From DATBLQ01 sp036555325 (GTDB lineage Bacteria > Pseudomonadota > Alphaproteobacteria > Rhizobiales > Aestuariivirgaceae), in assembly GCA_036555325.1 (NCBI GenBank), contig DATBLQ010000010.1, positions 1 to 32,143 of the forward strand: a DNA stretch of 32,143 nt, in the 5' to 3' direction. This document shows, in pieces, positions 20,688 to 28,899 of the stretch; positions within the stretch are counted from its first letter, which is position 1; every line of letters starts with the position of its first letter. The position numbers and the translations under genes were made by a program. Below the pieces are notes generated by a model. That model was not told the DNA's origin. It was given only the letters and a program-made list of their open reading frames with translations, and did not search any database.

Positions 20688-21724
20688 TGGCTATTGTCAG
20701 AACCGTCGGAATTGCCGGCACCGGTCTCATCGGCGCGGGTTGGGCGGCCCGCCTGTTGGTGCGGGGTTTCGACGTTATCGCCTATGATGTGGCTCCGACT
20801 GCGGAGGCGAGGCTCAAAGCGGCTGTCGAGGTGGCCTGGCCGGCCATGCTCAAGCTTTTGAAGCCTGCGGTGCCGAGGCGGGGGAGGCTTGCGTTCACCA
20901 CCGATCTGGAGGAAATGGCTGCGCGGGCGGACTTCGTCCATGAGGCAGCGCCGGAACGGGAGGATCTCAAGATCAGGCTCTTTAGCGAGATCGACCGGCT
21001 GTCGCGGCCCGATACCATTATCGCCTCCTCTTCCTCGGGATTTCTTCCAACCCGACTCCAATCGGCATGCACGCATCCGGAGCGAGTCATCATCGGCCAC
21101 CCATTCAACCCGGTTTACCTGCTTCCACTCGTGGAGACAGTTCCTGGCGAAAAGACTTCGGCTGAGTGCATGGACCGTGCCGGAGACTATTTTGAATCTA
21201 TCGGAATGCATGTTTTGCGTCTCAAGCGCGAGATTGAAGGATATATCTGCGACCGTCTGCAAGAAGCTCTGTGGCGTGAAGCGCTCAATATCCTTGACAA
21301 GGATATCGGCAACACCGGCGATATCGACAATTCGATCATCCTATCAGCCGGGCTGCGATGGGCTTTTATGGGATCTTTCCTAACTTACCATATGGCGGGT
21401 GGTCCCGGCGGCATGCGCGATTTTCTCAAGCAGTTCGACCCAACAATGGACCTGAAATGGACCGATCTCAAATTTCCGAGATGGAATGAGGCGCTCGAAA
21501 GTCGCCTGATCGAGGGGTGCGAGATGCAGGCCGCTGGCCGCACGGTTTCTGAGCTCGAGGCAAAGCGCAACGATGTTTTGGTCGATATGATGCGGTTACT
21601 TAGAAAACACAAGATTGGTGCGGGGCTGGTGCTCACGCGAGAGGCCCCAAGACGACGTCCCAAAAAACGACCTCAATCCCGGCGTTCACCGCAAGCAAAG
21701 AAAAGGAGGCAAGCAAGTGGTTAG
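20687..21724 (+). CDS. lcdH: L-carnitine 3-dehydrogenase
   Basis: A 345-residue NAD-dependent enzyme of the 3-hydroxyacyl-CoA dehydrogenase superfamily. The Rossmann motif is GTGLIGAGWAARLL (11-24); SSSSGFLPTRL and VIIGHPFNPVYLLPLVETVPG carry catalytic Ser/His, and EGYICDRLQEALWREALNIL is typical of carnitine dehydrogenases. It oxidises L-carnitine to 3-dehydrocarnitine. ATG at 20687 overlaps the BKACE stop by 1 bp; the frame is open further upstream but this start fits the family. The last ~28 residues are extremely Arg/Lys-rich (REAPRRRPKKRPQSRRSP...), unlike the C-terminal betainyl-CoA thioesterase domain fused in several rhizobial homologues, which is absent. Confidence 0.92.
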   Translation: MAIVRTVGIAGTGLIGAGWAARLLVRGFDVIAYDVAPTAEARLKAAVEVAWPAMLKLLKPAVPRRGRLAFTTDLEEMAARADFVHEAAPEREDLKIRLFSEIDRLSRPDTIIASSSSGFLPTRLQSACTHPERVIIGHPFNPVYLLPLVETVPGEKTSAECMDRAGDYFESIGMHVLRLKREIEGYICDRLQEALWREALNILDKDIGNTGDIDNSIILSAGLRWAFMGSFLTYHMAGGPGGMRDFLKQFDPTMDLKWTDLKFPRWNEALESRLIEGCEMQAAGRTVSELEAKRNDVLVDMMRLLRKHKIGAGLVLTREAPRRRPKKRPQSRRSPQAKKRRQASG

Positions 21725-21792
21725 CCACCGGATTGCTCATCGAGCTCGGTCTCAGCCCCAAATGGGGAAATCATTAGGTTCCTGAGAAAACA

Positions 21793-22566
21793 ATGGTTAC
21801 CCCGCTCAGAGTCATAATCACCGCTGCGGCCTCGGGTATCGGACGTCACATTGCCGAACGCTTCGCCGACAACGGTGCTAGCGTGCACATTTGCGATATC
21901 AACGAACCGGCCCTTGCGGAGCTCCGCTACAAGCGCCCAGAAATTCGCGCAACGCGTGTCGATGTCGCGCGCCAGAATGAGCTTGAAACGTGGCTGGACA
22001 CGGCACTCTCCGCGTTGGGCGGTCTTGATGTGCTTATCAACAACGCTGGAATCAAAGGTCCAACGGCCTATGTGGAAGAGATCGACCCTGGCGAGTGGCG
22101 CGAATGTCTTACAGTGTGCCTCGATTCCCATTTTCTCTGCGCCCGTCGGGCCGCTCGCGTGATGAAAGAACAAAAGTCGGGATCGATCATCAATATTTCA
22201 TCGATGGCGGGTCAAGTTGGATTCGGCATGCGGTCTCCCTACGCCGCGGCAAAGTGGGCGGTCATCGGATTCACCAAATCCATTGCCATAGAACTGGGCC
22301 CACACAATGTTCGCGTCAATGCAATATGCCCCGGCACGGTACGTGGCGATCGCATACAACGGGTGATGCTGGCAGAAGCAAAGGTTCGCGGGGTGCCAAT
22401 CGAGCAGCTCGAGAAGGAATATGTTTCCGGCCAATCCATCAAGCGTTACGTAGAACCGGACGAGGTTGCCGATCTTTGCCTATTTCTCGCATCTCCCGCC
22501 GCCAAGATGATAACGGGGCAAGCCATTGCGGTCGACGGACACTCGGAAACCTACCATCTAGGATAG
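21793..22566 (+). CDS. Short-chain dehydrogenase/reductase
   Basis: A 257-residue classical SDR: TAAASGIG (10-17) for NAD(P) binding, NNAG (83-86), catalytic S137, Y150 and K154 (SPYAAAKWAVIGF). The acidic D35 after the second beta strand (ICDINE) favours NAD over NADP. It sits between L-carnitine dehydrogenase and the acyl-CoA dehydrogenase in one operon (68-bp gap before, 6 bp after). A tempting role is oxidation of D-carnitine or another hydroxylated quaternary amine, feeding the same 3-keto acid into BKACE; that is inference from context only. Confidence 0.88.
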   Translation: MVTPLRVIITAAASGIGRHIAERFADNGASVHICDINEPALAELRYKRPEIRATRVDVARQNELETWLDTALSALGGLDVLINNAGIKGPTAYVEEIDPGEWRECLTVCLDSHFLCARRAARVMKEQKSGSIINISSMAGQVGFGMRSPYAAAKWAVIGFTKSIAIELGPHNVRVNAICPGTVRGDRIQRVMLAEAKVRGVPIEQLEKEYVSGQSIKRYVEPDEVADLCLFLASPAAKMITGQAIAVDGHSETYHLG

Positions 22567-22572
22567 GACGCT

Positions 22573-23736
22573 ATGGAATTCGCCCTCACCGAAGAGCAGC
22601 GGATGATCATCAAGACCACGAGGGATTTCGTGGAAGGTGAGCTGTTCCCCCATGAAGCTGAGGTCGAACGCACCGGCATTCTGCGCAGCGAACTGCGTGA
22701 TGAACTGAAGAAGAAAGCAATCGCAGCTGGTCTCTATGCCGCCAATATGCCAGCCGAAGTCGGCGGCGCCGGGCTCGATACCCTCACCTGGGTGCTTTAC
22801 GAAAAGGAGCTCGGGCGCGCCAACTATGCTCTGCATTGGAATTGCGTGGCCAGGCCGTCGAATATTCTCATGGCATGCAAAGGCGAGCAGCGGGAAAAGT
22901 ACTTACTGCCGTCGGTGCGCGGCGAGAAAACTGATTGCCTCGCGATGACGGAACCAGGGGCGGGTTCGGATGTGCGCGGCATGAAGTGCACGGCGCGAGC
23001 TGACGGCAAGGACTTCGTCATAAACGGCACCAAGCATTTCATCAGCCACGCGGATGTGGCCGATTTCGTCATTCTATTCGCCGCTTCCGGGGAAGAAGAT
23101 ACCCCGCGTGGCAAGAAAAAACTGATTACAGCTTTCCTCATCGACAGAGGGCATCAGGGGTTTTCCGTGCGCGAGGGCTATCGCAATGTATCGCACCGCG
23201 GCTACAACAATTGCATTCTCGAATTCACTGATTGCCGTGTTCCTGCAAGTTCGGTGCTGGGTGATGTTCACAAGGGATTCGAGGTAGCCAATACCTGGCT
23301 TGGCGCTACCCGGCTGCAGGTTGCCGCAACATGCATCGGCCGCGCCGAGCGCGCTCTCGATCACGCAAAGCAGTGGGCAGTGGACCGCACCCAGTTCGGC
23401 CAACAGATCGGAAAATTTCAAGGCGTGTCCTTCAAGCTTGCCGATATGGCAACCGAACTGAGGGCCGCATGGCTCATTACTTTGGAAGCGGCATGGAAAT
23501 ATGACCAAGCAATCGTCACTGATATGGACATGGCCATGGCAAAGCTCAAAGCCACCGAGATGTTGGCCATGGTCGCGGATGAGGCAATTCAGATTCACGG
23601 GGGCATGGGTCTGATGGAGGATCTGCCGCTTGAGCGTATCTGGAGGGATGCGCGGGTTGAGCGCATTTGGGAAGGGACCAGCGAGATTCAGCGACATATC
23701 ATCTCCCGATCGCTATTGAGGCCTCTCGGTGGATAG
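22573..23736 (+). CDS. Acyl-CoA dehydrogenase, candidate gamma-butyrobetainyl-CoA dehydrogenase
   Basis: A 387-residue FAD enzyme with the three acyl-CoA dehydrogenase domains: helical N-terminal (MEFALTEEQRMI...), middle beta domain (LAMTEPGAGSDVRGM, about 118-132) and C-terminal helical domain ending RIWEGTSEIQRH, where E367 is the catalytic base. It would introduce the double bond into an acyl-CoA. With a CaiD-type hydratase two genes downstream and carnitine dehydrogenase upstream, gamma-butyrobetainyl-CoA to crotonobetainyl-CoA is the best guess, as for CaiA/BbuA-type enzymes. Electron-transfer flavoprotein genes are not in the window. The 3' end overlaps the ligase start by 8 bp. Confidence 0.9.
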   Translation: MEFALTEEQRMIIKTTRDFVEGELFPHEAEVERTGILRSELRDELKKKAIAAGLYAANMPAEVGGAGLDTLTWVLYEKELGRANYALHWNCVARPSNILMACKGEQREKYLLPSVRGEKTDCLAMTEPGAGSDVRGMKCTARADGKDFVINGTKHFISHADVADFVILFAASGEEDTPRGKKKLITAFLIDRGHQGFSVREGYRNVSHRGYNNCILEFTDCRVPASSVLGDVHKGFEVANTWLGATRLQVAATCIGRAERALDHAKQWAVDRTQFGQQIGKFQGVSFKLADMATELRAAWLITLEAAWKYDQAIVTDMDMAMAKLKATEMLAMVADEAIQIHGGMGLMEDLPLERIWRDARVERIWEGTSEIQRHIISRSLLRPLGG

Positions 23737-25798
23737 TTCGCCGCGGATGGCAAGGATGTCTCCACTCCAGCGATTGCTCTTTCCTGGCTCGATTGCCTTC
23801 ATTGGCGGTTCGGAATGCGAGGTTGCAATTCGTCAAACATTGGCGCTTGGCTATGAGGGCAGCATTTTTGCCGTTCATCCCAAACGAACGGACATTGCTG
23901 GCATCACATGCCTAAGATCGCTGGATGATCTGCCGCATGCTCCCGACGCCGCCTTCGTTGCCGTGAAAAGAGAACTTGCAGTGGACACCGTCGCCAACCT
24001 TAGCATCCGTGGATGCGGTGGGGCGGTGGTCTACGCGTCGGGCTTTGCCGAGACAGGAGAGGAAGGAGGCCGGCTACAGGCCTCTCTCCTGGAAGCGGCG
24101 AAATCCATGCCCATCATGGGGCCCAATTGCTATGGCTTTGTGAACTACCTGGCGAAGGTTGCCCTTTGGCCGGATGAGCAAGGTGGAAGGGTGCGCGACA
24201 GCGGAGTCGCGATCATCAGCCAATCCGGCAATATGGCGGTCAACTTCACCATGACCCGGCGCGGGTTGCCGCTTGCGGCAGTCTTCTCTGTCGGCAACCA
24301 GGCCGATGTCGACATAGCCGCACTGCTGGAGGAGCTCGCAAGAAATGATCGCATCACCGCAGTCGGAGTGCATATCGAAGGACTGAAGGATCCGAGCCGT
24401 TTCGCGACTGCTGCTGAAACGGCACGATCTAATCGCAAGCCTGTCGTCGCACTAAAAACGGGCCGCAGCGAACAAGGCGCCCAGATGGCCCTGAGTCACA
24501 CGAACTCACTCGCCGGCAGCGACGCTCTATATGACGCAATGTTCAAACGGCATGGTGTTGCGCGCACCTATTCGGTTACGGCCTTTGTCGAGGCGCTCAA
24601 ATTCCTTCATCACGGGGGTCCGCTGAAGGGAAGCAACCTGGTGTCTATGAGCTGTTCGGGCGGGGAGGCTGCTCTCATCGCAGATTTGGCGGGAGGTCGC
24701 GAGATCAAGTTTCCGCAGTTCAATGCCCCCACAAAGGCGAGGATCGCCAAAACCCTCAACGAATACTCTGCGATTGGCAATCCACTCGATTATCATACGT
24801 TCATCTGGAATCAGGATGAAAAACTCACCACCACCTTTTCCGCGGTTCTGTCGGGCGGCTTCGATCTTGCGATGCTTGTGCTCGACATACCCACCGTGGC
24901 GTCAGTGCGGCCTGACACCTGGCTTGTGACTGCCGAGGCTTTCATGAAGGCGCAGCGAGCTACCGGTGCGAGATCTGCACTCGTGGCTTCGCTGTCTGAG
25001 TGCCTGCCGGAACACGTCGCCGCCGAATTATCGGAGGCGGGAATAGCGCCAATGGCTGGACTGGAGGATGCATTAACCGCCTTCGAGGCAGCGGTCGTCA
25101 TCGGCCGCAGTTGGGAGCATAAAGATGTGCCAACGCTGCCCCAGCCCGTAGATCGGCGCCAATCACTGGCGGTGCTGCTTACCGAGCATGAGGCCAAGCG
25201 CCGCTTACAACAGTTTGGCCTGACCGTGCCCAAAAACATCGAATGCCCCGTGGATGCGGCACCGGTTATGGCGGAAAACTTGGGTTTTCCCGTCGCTGTA
25301 AAAGCATCCGGTTCGATCGCCCACAAGACCGAAGCCGGCGCTGTCGCACTTTCCCTTCATTCGCAGGATGAGGTGAGAGCCGCTACGCGTCGAATGAAAG
25401 GAATTGCCGAACGTGTCTTGGTCGAGCAGATGGTAGAGGGCGCGGTGTGCGAGTTAATCATCGGTATAAAGAACGACGCGCAGTTCGGCCTGGGGCTGGT
25501 TATCGGAGCCGGAGGCACACTTGCCGAATTATTGACCGACACGGTGACCCTTCTGCTCCCTGCCCCGCGGCGGGAGATCGAGGAGGGATTAGACAGCCTA
25601 CGGGTGGCAAAATTGCTTTCTGGCTATCGAGGAAAGATCGGCGACCGAGCGGCAGCGCTCAACGCCATTGCCGCCGTAGCGAGGTTTGCAGAAGCGCATG
25701 CCGATTCAATTGAAGAGCTCGACGTCAACCCCCTGCTCGTCTTGCCTGAAGGTCAAGGTGCGGTGGCAGTCGATGCCCTCATCAGGCTGAGAGAATAA
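23729..25798 (+). CDS. ADP-forming acyl-CoA synthetase (acetate-CoA ligase family)
   Basis: A 689-residue NDP-forming acyl-CoA ligase: N-terminal CoA-binding domain (about 10-110, GSIAFIGGSECEVAIRQTLALGYEG), succinyl-CoA-ligase-like domain (IMGPNCYGFVNY, AIISQSGNMA), the phosphohistidine loop SHTNSLAGSDALYDA with H257, and a C-terminal ATP-grasp domain (about 470-689, PVAVKASGSIAHKTEAGAV, ELDVNPLLVLPEG). In this operon it most likely activates gamma-butyrobetaine, crotonobetaine or carnitine to the CoA ester, replacing the AMP-forming CaiC/butyrobetaine ligase of other bacteria (inference). GTG start overlaps the upstream stop; GAGG lies 7 bp before it. ATG 23747 and 23756 are alternatives. 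Confidence 0.88.
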   Translation: MDSSPRMARMSPLQRLLFPGSIAFIGGSECEVAIRQTLALGYEGSIFAVHPKRTDIAGITCLRSLDDLPHAPDAAFVAVKRELAVDTVANLSIRGCGGAVVYASGFAETGEEGGRLQASLLEAAKSMPIMGPNCYGFVNYLAKVALWPDEQGGRVRDSGVAIISQSGNMAVNFTMTRRGLPLAAVFSVGNQADVDIAALLEELARNDRITAVGVHIEGLKDPSRFATAAETARSNRKPVVALKTGRSEQGAQMALSHTNSLAGSDALYDAMFKRHGVARTYSVTAFVEALKFLHHGGPLKGSNLVSMSCSGGEAALIADLAGGREIKFPQFNAPTKARIAKTLNEYSAIGNPLDYHTFIWNQDEKLTTTFSAVLSGGFDLAMLVLDIPTVASVRPDTWLVTAEAFMKAQRATGARSALVASLSECLPEHVAAELSEAGIAPMAGLEDALTAFEAAVVIGRSWEHKDVPTLPQPVDRRQSLAVLLTEHEAKRRLQQFGLTVPKNIECPVDAAPVMAENLGFPVAVKASGSIAHKTEAGAVALSLHSQDEVRAATRRMKGIAERVLVEQMVEGAVCELIIGIKNDAQFGLGLVIGAGGTLAELLTDTVTLLLPAPRREIEEGLDSLRVAKLLSGYRGKIGDRAAALNAIAAVARFAEAHADSIEELDVNPLLVLPEGQGAVAVDALIRLRE

Positions 25799-25801
25799 CT
25801 C

Positions 25802-26587
25802 ATGAGTGACGACCCTATCAGAGCCGAGCAGCGTGGAAATGTACTGGAAGTAACGATCAACCGACCCAAGGCGAACGCGATAGATGCAAAGACCAGCCGT
25901 GCCATGGGGGAAATTTTCGCGGCTTTTCGCGACGATCCGGATCTACGTTGCGCTATTCTAACGGCTGCCGGCGACAGATTTTTCTGTGCCGGCTGGGATT
26001 TGAAGGCGGCTGCTGCAGGTGAGGCTCCGGATTCCGACTACGGCATTGGCGGCTTCGGTGGGCTGCAGGAATTGCCAGGGCTGAACAAGCCGGTCATCGC
26101 CGCCGTCAACGGCATTGCCTTTGGCGGCGGCCTGGAGATCATGATATCGGCCGACATCATCATTGCCGCTGATCATGCCACGTTCGCCCTGCCGGAGATA
26201 AAGTCGGGCACGCTCGCCGATGCAGCGACAATCAAGCTGCCTCGCCGCATTCCCTATCACGTGGCAGTGGAGCTTCTGTTCACCGGCCGTCGCATGAGTG
26301 TTGTAGAAGCAAAGCATTGGGGGCTGGTGAACCAGGTGGTGCCGCAGAACGATCTGATGAGACAGGCTCGTGAAATCGCTGAGCTGCTGGCGAGCGGGCC
26401 GCCTCTTGTCTTTGCTGCAATCAAGGAGACGCTGCGCGAAACCGAGCATTTGCCGATCCAGCAGGCCTTCGATCTGGTCACCAAGCGGAAGCTGAAAACG
26501 ATCGACAAGCTTTATGGAAGCGAGGACCAGCTGGAGGGAGCGCGTGCGTTTGCCGAGAAGCGCAAGCCGGTATGGAAGGGACAATGA
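25802..26587 (+). CDS. caiD: Crotonobetainyl-CoA hydratase (CaiD-like)
   Basis: A 261-residue crotonase. It shares long motifs I recall from Escherichia coli CaiD: RPKANAIDAKTS (21-32), AGWDLKAAA.GEAPD (63-77), GGF.GL, KPVIAAVNG and the C-terminus FAEKRKPVWKG. Catalytic glutamates E112 (GGGLE) and E132 (LPEIKSG) sit as in CaiD. It hydrates crotonobetainyl-CoA to L-carnitinyl-CoA. This strong match is the best single clue that the operon handles carnitine-type CoA esters. It follows the ligase gene with a 3-bp gap, ends the operon, and converges on the aldehyde dehydrogenase gene with 6 bp between. Confidence 0.9.
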   Translation: MSDDPIRAEQRGNVLEVTINRPKANAIDAKTSRAMGEIFAAFRDDPDLRCAILTAAGDRFFCAGWDLKAAAAGEAPDSDYGIGGFGGLQELPGLNKPVIAAVNGIAFGGGLEIMISADIIIAADHATFALPEIKSGTLADAATIKLPRRIPYHVAVELLFTGRRMSVVEAKHWGLVNQVVPQNDLMRQAREIAELLASGPPLVFAAIKETLRETEHLPIQQAFDLVTKRKLKTIDKLYGSEDQLEGARAFAEKRKPVWKGQ

Positions 26588-26593
26588 ACTTGG

Positions 26594-28084
26594 TCACCTC
26601 ATGATGAATGGATCGCTCATCGGCGTGTCGGAGGTGTTGATCCACACTGTTTTGCTCCGCGTGTAATCCCAGATAGCATCCATTCCCGCTTCGCGGCCAT
26701 GGCCGGTTTTTCCAAAACCACCGAACGGCGCCATGGGTGATACGGCGCGATAGGTGTTGATCCAAACAATTCCCGCTCGCAACCGCTTCACCATTCGATG
26801 GACCAAGGCGAGATTTGTGGAGAACACTCCCGCGGCAAAGCCATAGTCGGTACCATTGGCGAGTTCGACGGCGTAGTTTTCATTGCTAAAGGAAAGCACA
26901 GACAAAACTGGCGCGAAGAACTCCTGTTGGACGCAGGGAAGTCCGGGATGAGGTGCCTCCAAAACGGTGGGCGCAAAAAAATATCCCTTGGGCTGATTTT
27001 CAGGTGGACCCCCGCCTGTCACAAGTCTAGCACCTCCTTTGATACTTTCGGCGATAAGCCGTTCGGCCTCCTCCTTCTGCTTGCGGGTGGCAAGCGGACC
27101 CATCTCGGTGGCTGGGTCCAGAGGAGGACCAATGATAATTTGCGGCGCCCGAGCCGCCAGGCGACTCAACAGCGAATCACGGATCGACTCATGTACCAGC
27201 AAGCGCGAGCCGGCGACGCATGACTGTCCGGTAGCGCCGAAAATGCCAGCCACGATGGCATTCGTCGCGCTGTCGAGATTGGCATCGGGGAACACGATAA
27301 CGGGTGACTTGCCCCCAAGCTCAAGGGTCGTCACAGCGAAATTGTTCGCCGTATGACGAACAATATGCCGCGCTGTCGCGGGTCCACCGGTGAATGCAAC
27401 CCGCGAGACGAGCGGATGGCTGGCGAGGCTTGCCCCGCAGTCTTCGCCGAAACCAGTCAGTACGTTAACGACACCGTTTGGAAACCCCGCCTCGTCGATC
27501 AGCTTTGCAAAATGCAACAACGGGGCGGGTCCATCCTCCGAGGCTTTCAACACCACGCAGTTGCCGGCAGCGAGCGCTGGTCCCAGTTTCACCGCCGAGA
27601 GGAACAATTGCGAATTCCACGGCACGATAGCCGCAACGACGCCCAGCGGCTCACGCCGGGTGTAGACTTCCATATCCGGCTTGTCGATCGGCAGTACCGC
27701 TCCTTCGATCTTATCCGCCAGTCCGGCAAAGTAGCGGTAGTACTCGGCTGCGTAGCCGATCTGCGCCTTGGTTTCTCGAATGATCTTGCCTGTATCGCGA
27801 GTTTCGAGCTCGGCCATGACAGGCGCATCGCGCGCGACCAAATCGGCGAGCTTGTAGAGAAGCCTTCCCCTGGCGGAAGCGGCCATGGCCGGCCATGGAC
27901 CGCTGGTAAATGCCCCCCATGCCGCTCTTACGGCGCGATCGGTATCCTGCGCGGACGCCCTCGGCATGAGTGCCCAGGGCTTTTCGGTCGATGGATCGAT
28001 GCTCTCGAATGTCGCGCCTTTTTCGGCATCGCAGAATTGACCACCGATATACAGCCGAAATTTTTCCATAGGCTGCATGCTCAT
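26594..28084 (-). CDS. NAD-dependent aldehyde dehydrogenase (betaine-aldehyde-type)
   Basis: A 496-residue ALDH with catalytic C289 (GATGQSCVAGSR), general base E255 (TLELGGKSP) and N157 (PWNSQL); family-typical length. Such enzymes near carnitine genes oxidise trimethylammonio aldehydes; 4-trimethylaminobutyraldehyde to gamma-butyrobetaine, or malic semialdehyde, are both possible (inference). The start overlaps the alpha/beta-hydrolase stop as ATGA, so the pair is a leftward operon. ATG 28084 is chosen for the coupling; ATG 28078 (MQPMEKF) is an alternative. It converges with caiD. Confidence 0.9.
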   Translation of the reverse strand: MSMQPMEKFRLYIGGQFCDAEKGATFESIDPSTEKPWALMPRASAQDTDRAVRAAWGAFTSGPWPAMAASARGRLLYKLADLVARDAPVMAELETRDTGKIIRETKAQIGYAAEYYRYFAGLADKIEGAVLPIDKPDMEVYTRREPLGVVAAIVPWNSQLFLSAVKLGPALAAGNCVVLKASEDGPAPLLHFAKLIDEAGFPNGVVNVLTGFGEDCGASLASHPLVSRVAFTGGPATARHIVRHTANNFAVTTLELGGKSPVIVFPDANLDSATNAIVAGIFGATGQSCVAGSRLLVHESIRDSLLSRLAARAPQIIIGPPLDPATEMGPLATRKQKEEAERLIAESIKGGARLVTGGGPPENQPKGYFFAPTVLEAPHPGLPCVQQEFFAPVLSVLSFSNENYAVELANGTDYGFAAGVFSTNLALVHRMVKRLRAGIVWINTYRAVSPMAPFGGFGKTGHGREAGMDAIWDYTRSKTVWINTSDTPMSDPFIMR

Positions 28085-28899
28085 TCTCCGTTGATGAAAC
28101 GCGATAGCTCCCGATTGACCTCCGGTGCCATTTCCAGGGGTATCATGTGCCGACCGCTTGGAATGATGCTAACCCTTGAATTCGCAATTTCGCTTGCCAT
28201 TCGCCAAGCCATGGCCGGCGTCGAGCCGGAATCCCTTTCACCTGTGACGATGAGTGTGGGGCAACGGATTGCATCGAGGCTGAACTGAGTCTCCGTGTCG
28301 CTTCGGGCAAAAATCTCATAGGCTCGTAGAAAGGATGCATCATCATTTCGCATCATCGAGCGAAGTAATTGTTGAACGAACTCCTTCTGACCCGCCAAAA
28401 AGGCGGGAGAAAACCATCGCTCAAGGGCTGCGGGGTAGATGGCTCGCGGTCCTTCCGATCGCGCCTTTTCCCATCTCCCGATCACCGCTTCACGCTCGGC
28501 GTCGGAACGCTCATAGACGGTGCTGAGAAGGACGAGCTTTTTGATCTTGTCGCCATATCGAGCGGCAAACTCGCGTGCGATGATGCCACCAAAGGAGAAA
28601 CCTGCAACAACGGCGGAGGGCAAACCAAGTTCCACAACAACGCGCGCCAGCTGGGCAACGAAATCCCCAATTACGGCGGCGCTCGAAATCTTCGGGCTTT
28701 CGCCATGCCCTAATAGATCGTAACAAATAACGGCGTGGGATTGGGCAAAACGATGGACCTGCGCCTGCCACATGTGATGGTCGAGCCCGACCCCGTGGAG
28801 CAATAGAAGTGGAGGGCCGCTGCCCGTAACGGTTCCACGCGTTCCGTCGCCGAGTGTAAAATTGCTTTGGCGGAAAATGCTTTTATCTTCAGTTGCCAT
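28081..28899 (-). CDS. Alpha/beta-fold hydrolase
   Basis: A 272-residue alpha/beta hydrolase: oxyanion region LLLLHGVGLDHHMW (31-44), nucleophile elbow GFSFGG with S102, Asp in VTGERDSGSTPA and H251 in SGRHMIPL. It looks like the 3-oxoadipate-enol-lactonase/BioH branch. As the only hydrolase in the cluster it is the candidate for the missing thioesterase step (carnitinyl-CoA or betainyl-CoA hydrolysis), though no thioesterase-specific motif proves it. First gene of the leftward pair with the aldehyde dehydrogenase. Its ATG (28897-28899) overlaps the ATG of the divergent GNAT gene. Confidence 0.87.
   Translation of the reverse strand: MATEDKSIFRQSNFTLGDGTRGTVTGSGPPLLLLHGVGLDHHMWQAQVHRFAQSHAVICYDLLGHGESPKISSAAVIGDFVAQLARVVVELGLPSAVVAGFSFGGIIAREFAARYGDKIKKLVLLSTVYERSDAEREAVIGRWEKARSEGPRAIYPAALERWFSPAFLAGQKEFVQQLLRSMMRNDDASFLRAYEIFARSDTETQFSLDAIRCPTLIVTGERDSGSTPAMAWRMASEIANSRVSIIPSGRHMIPLEMAPEVNRELSRFINGE

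Noticed and set aside
20426..21262. 278-codon minus-strand frame opposite BKACE and carnitine dehydrogenase
   Set aside because: Shadow of two well-recognised enzymes.
27353..28288. 311-codon plus-strand frame opposite aldehyde dehydrogenase and hydrolase
   Set aside because: Shadow; both minus-strand genes have complete catalytic residues.
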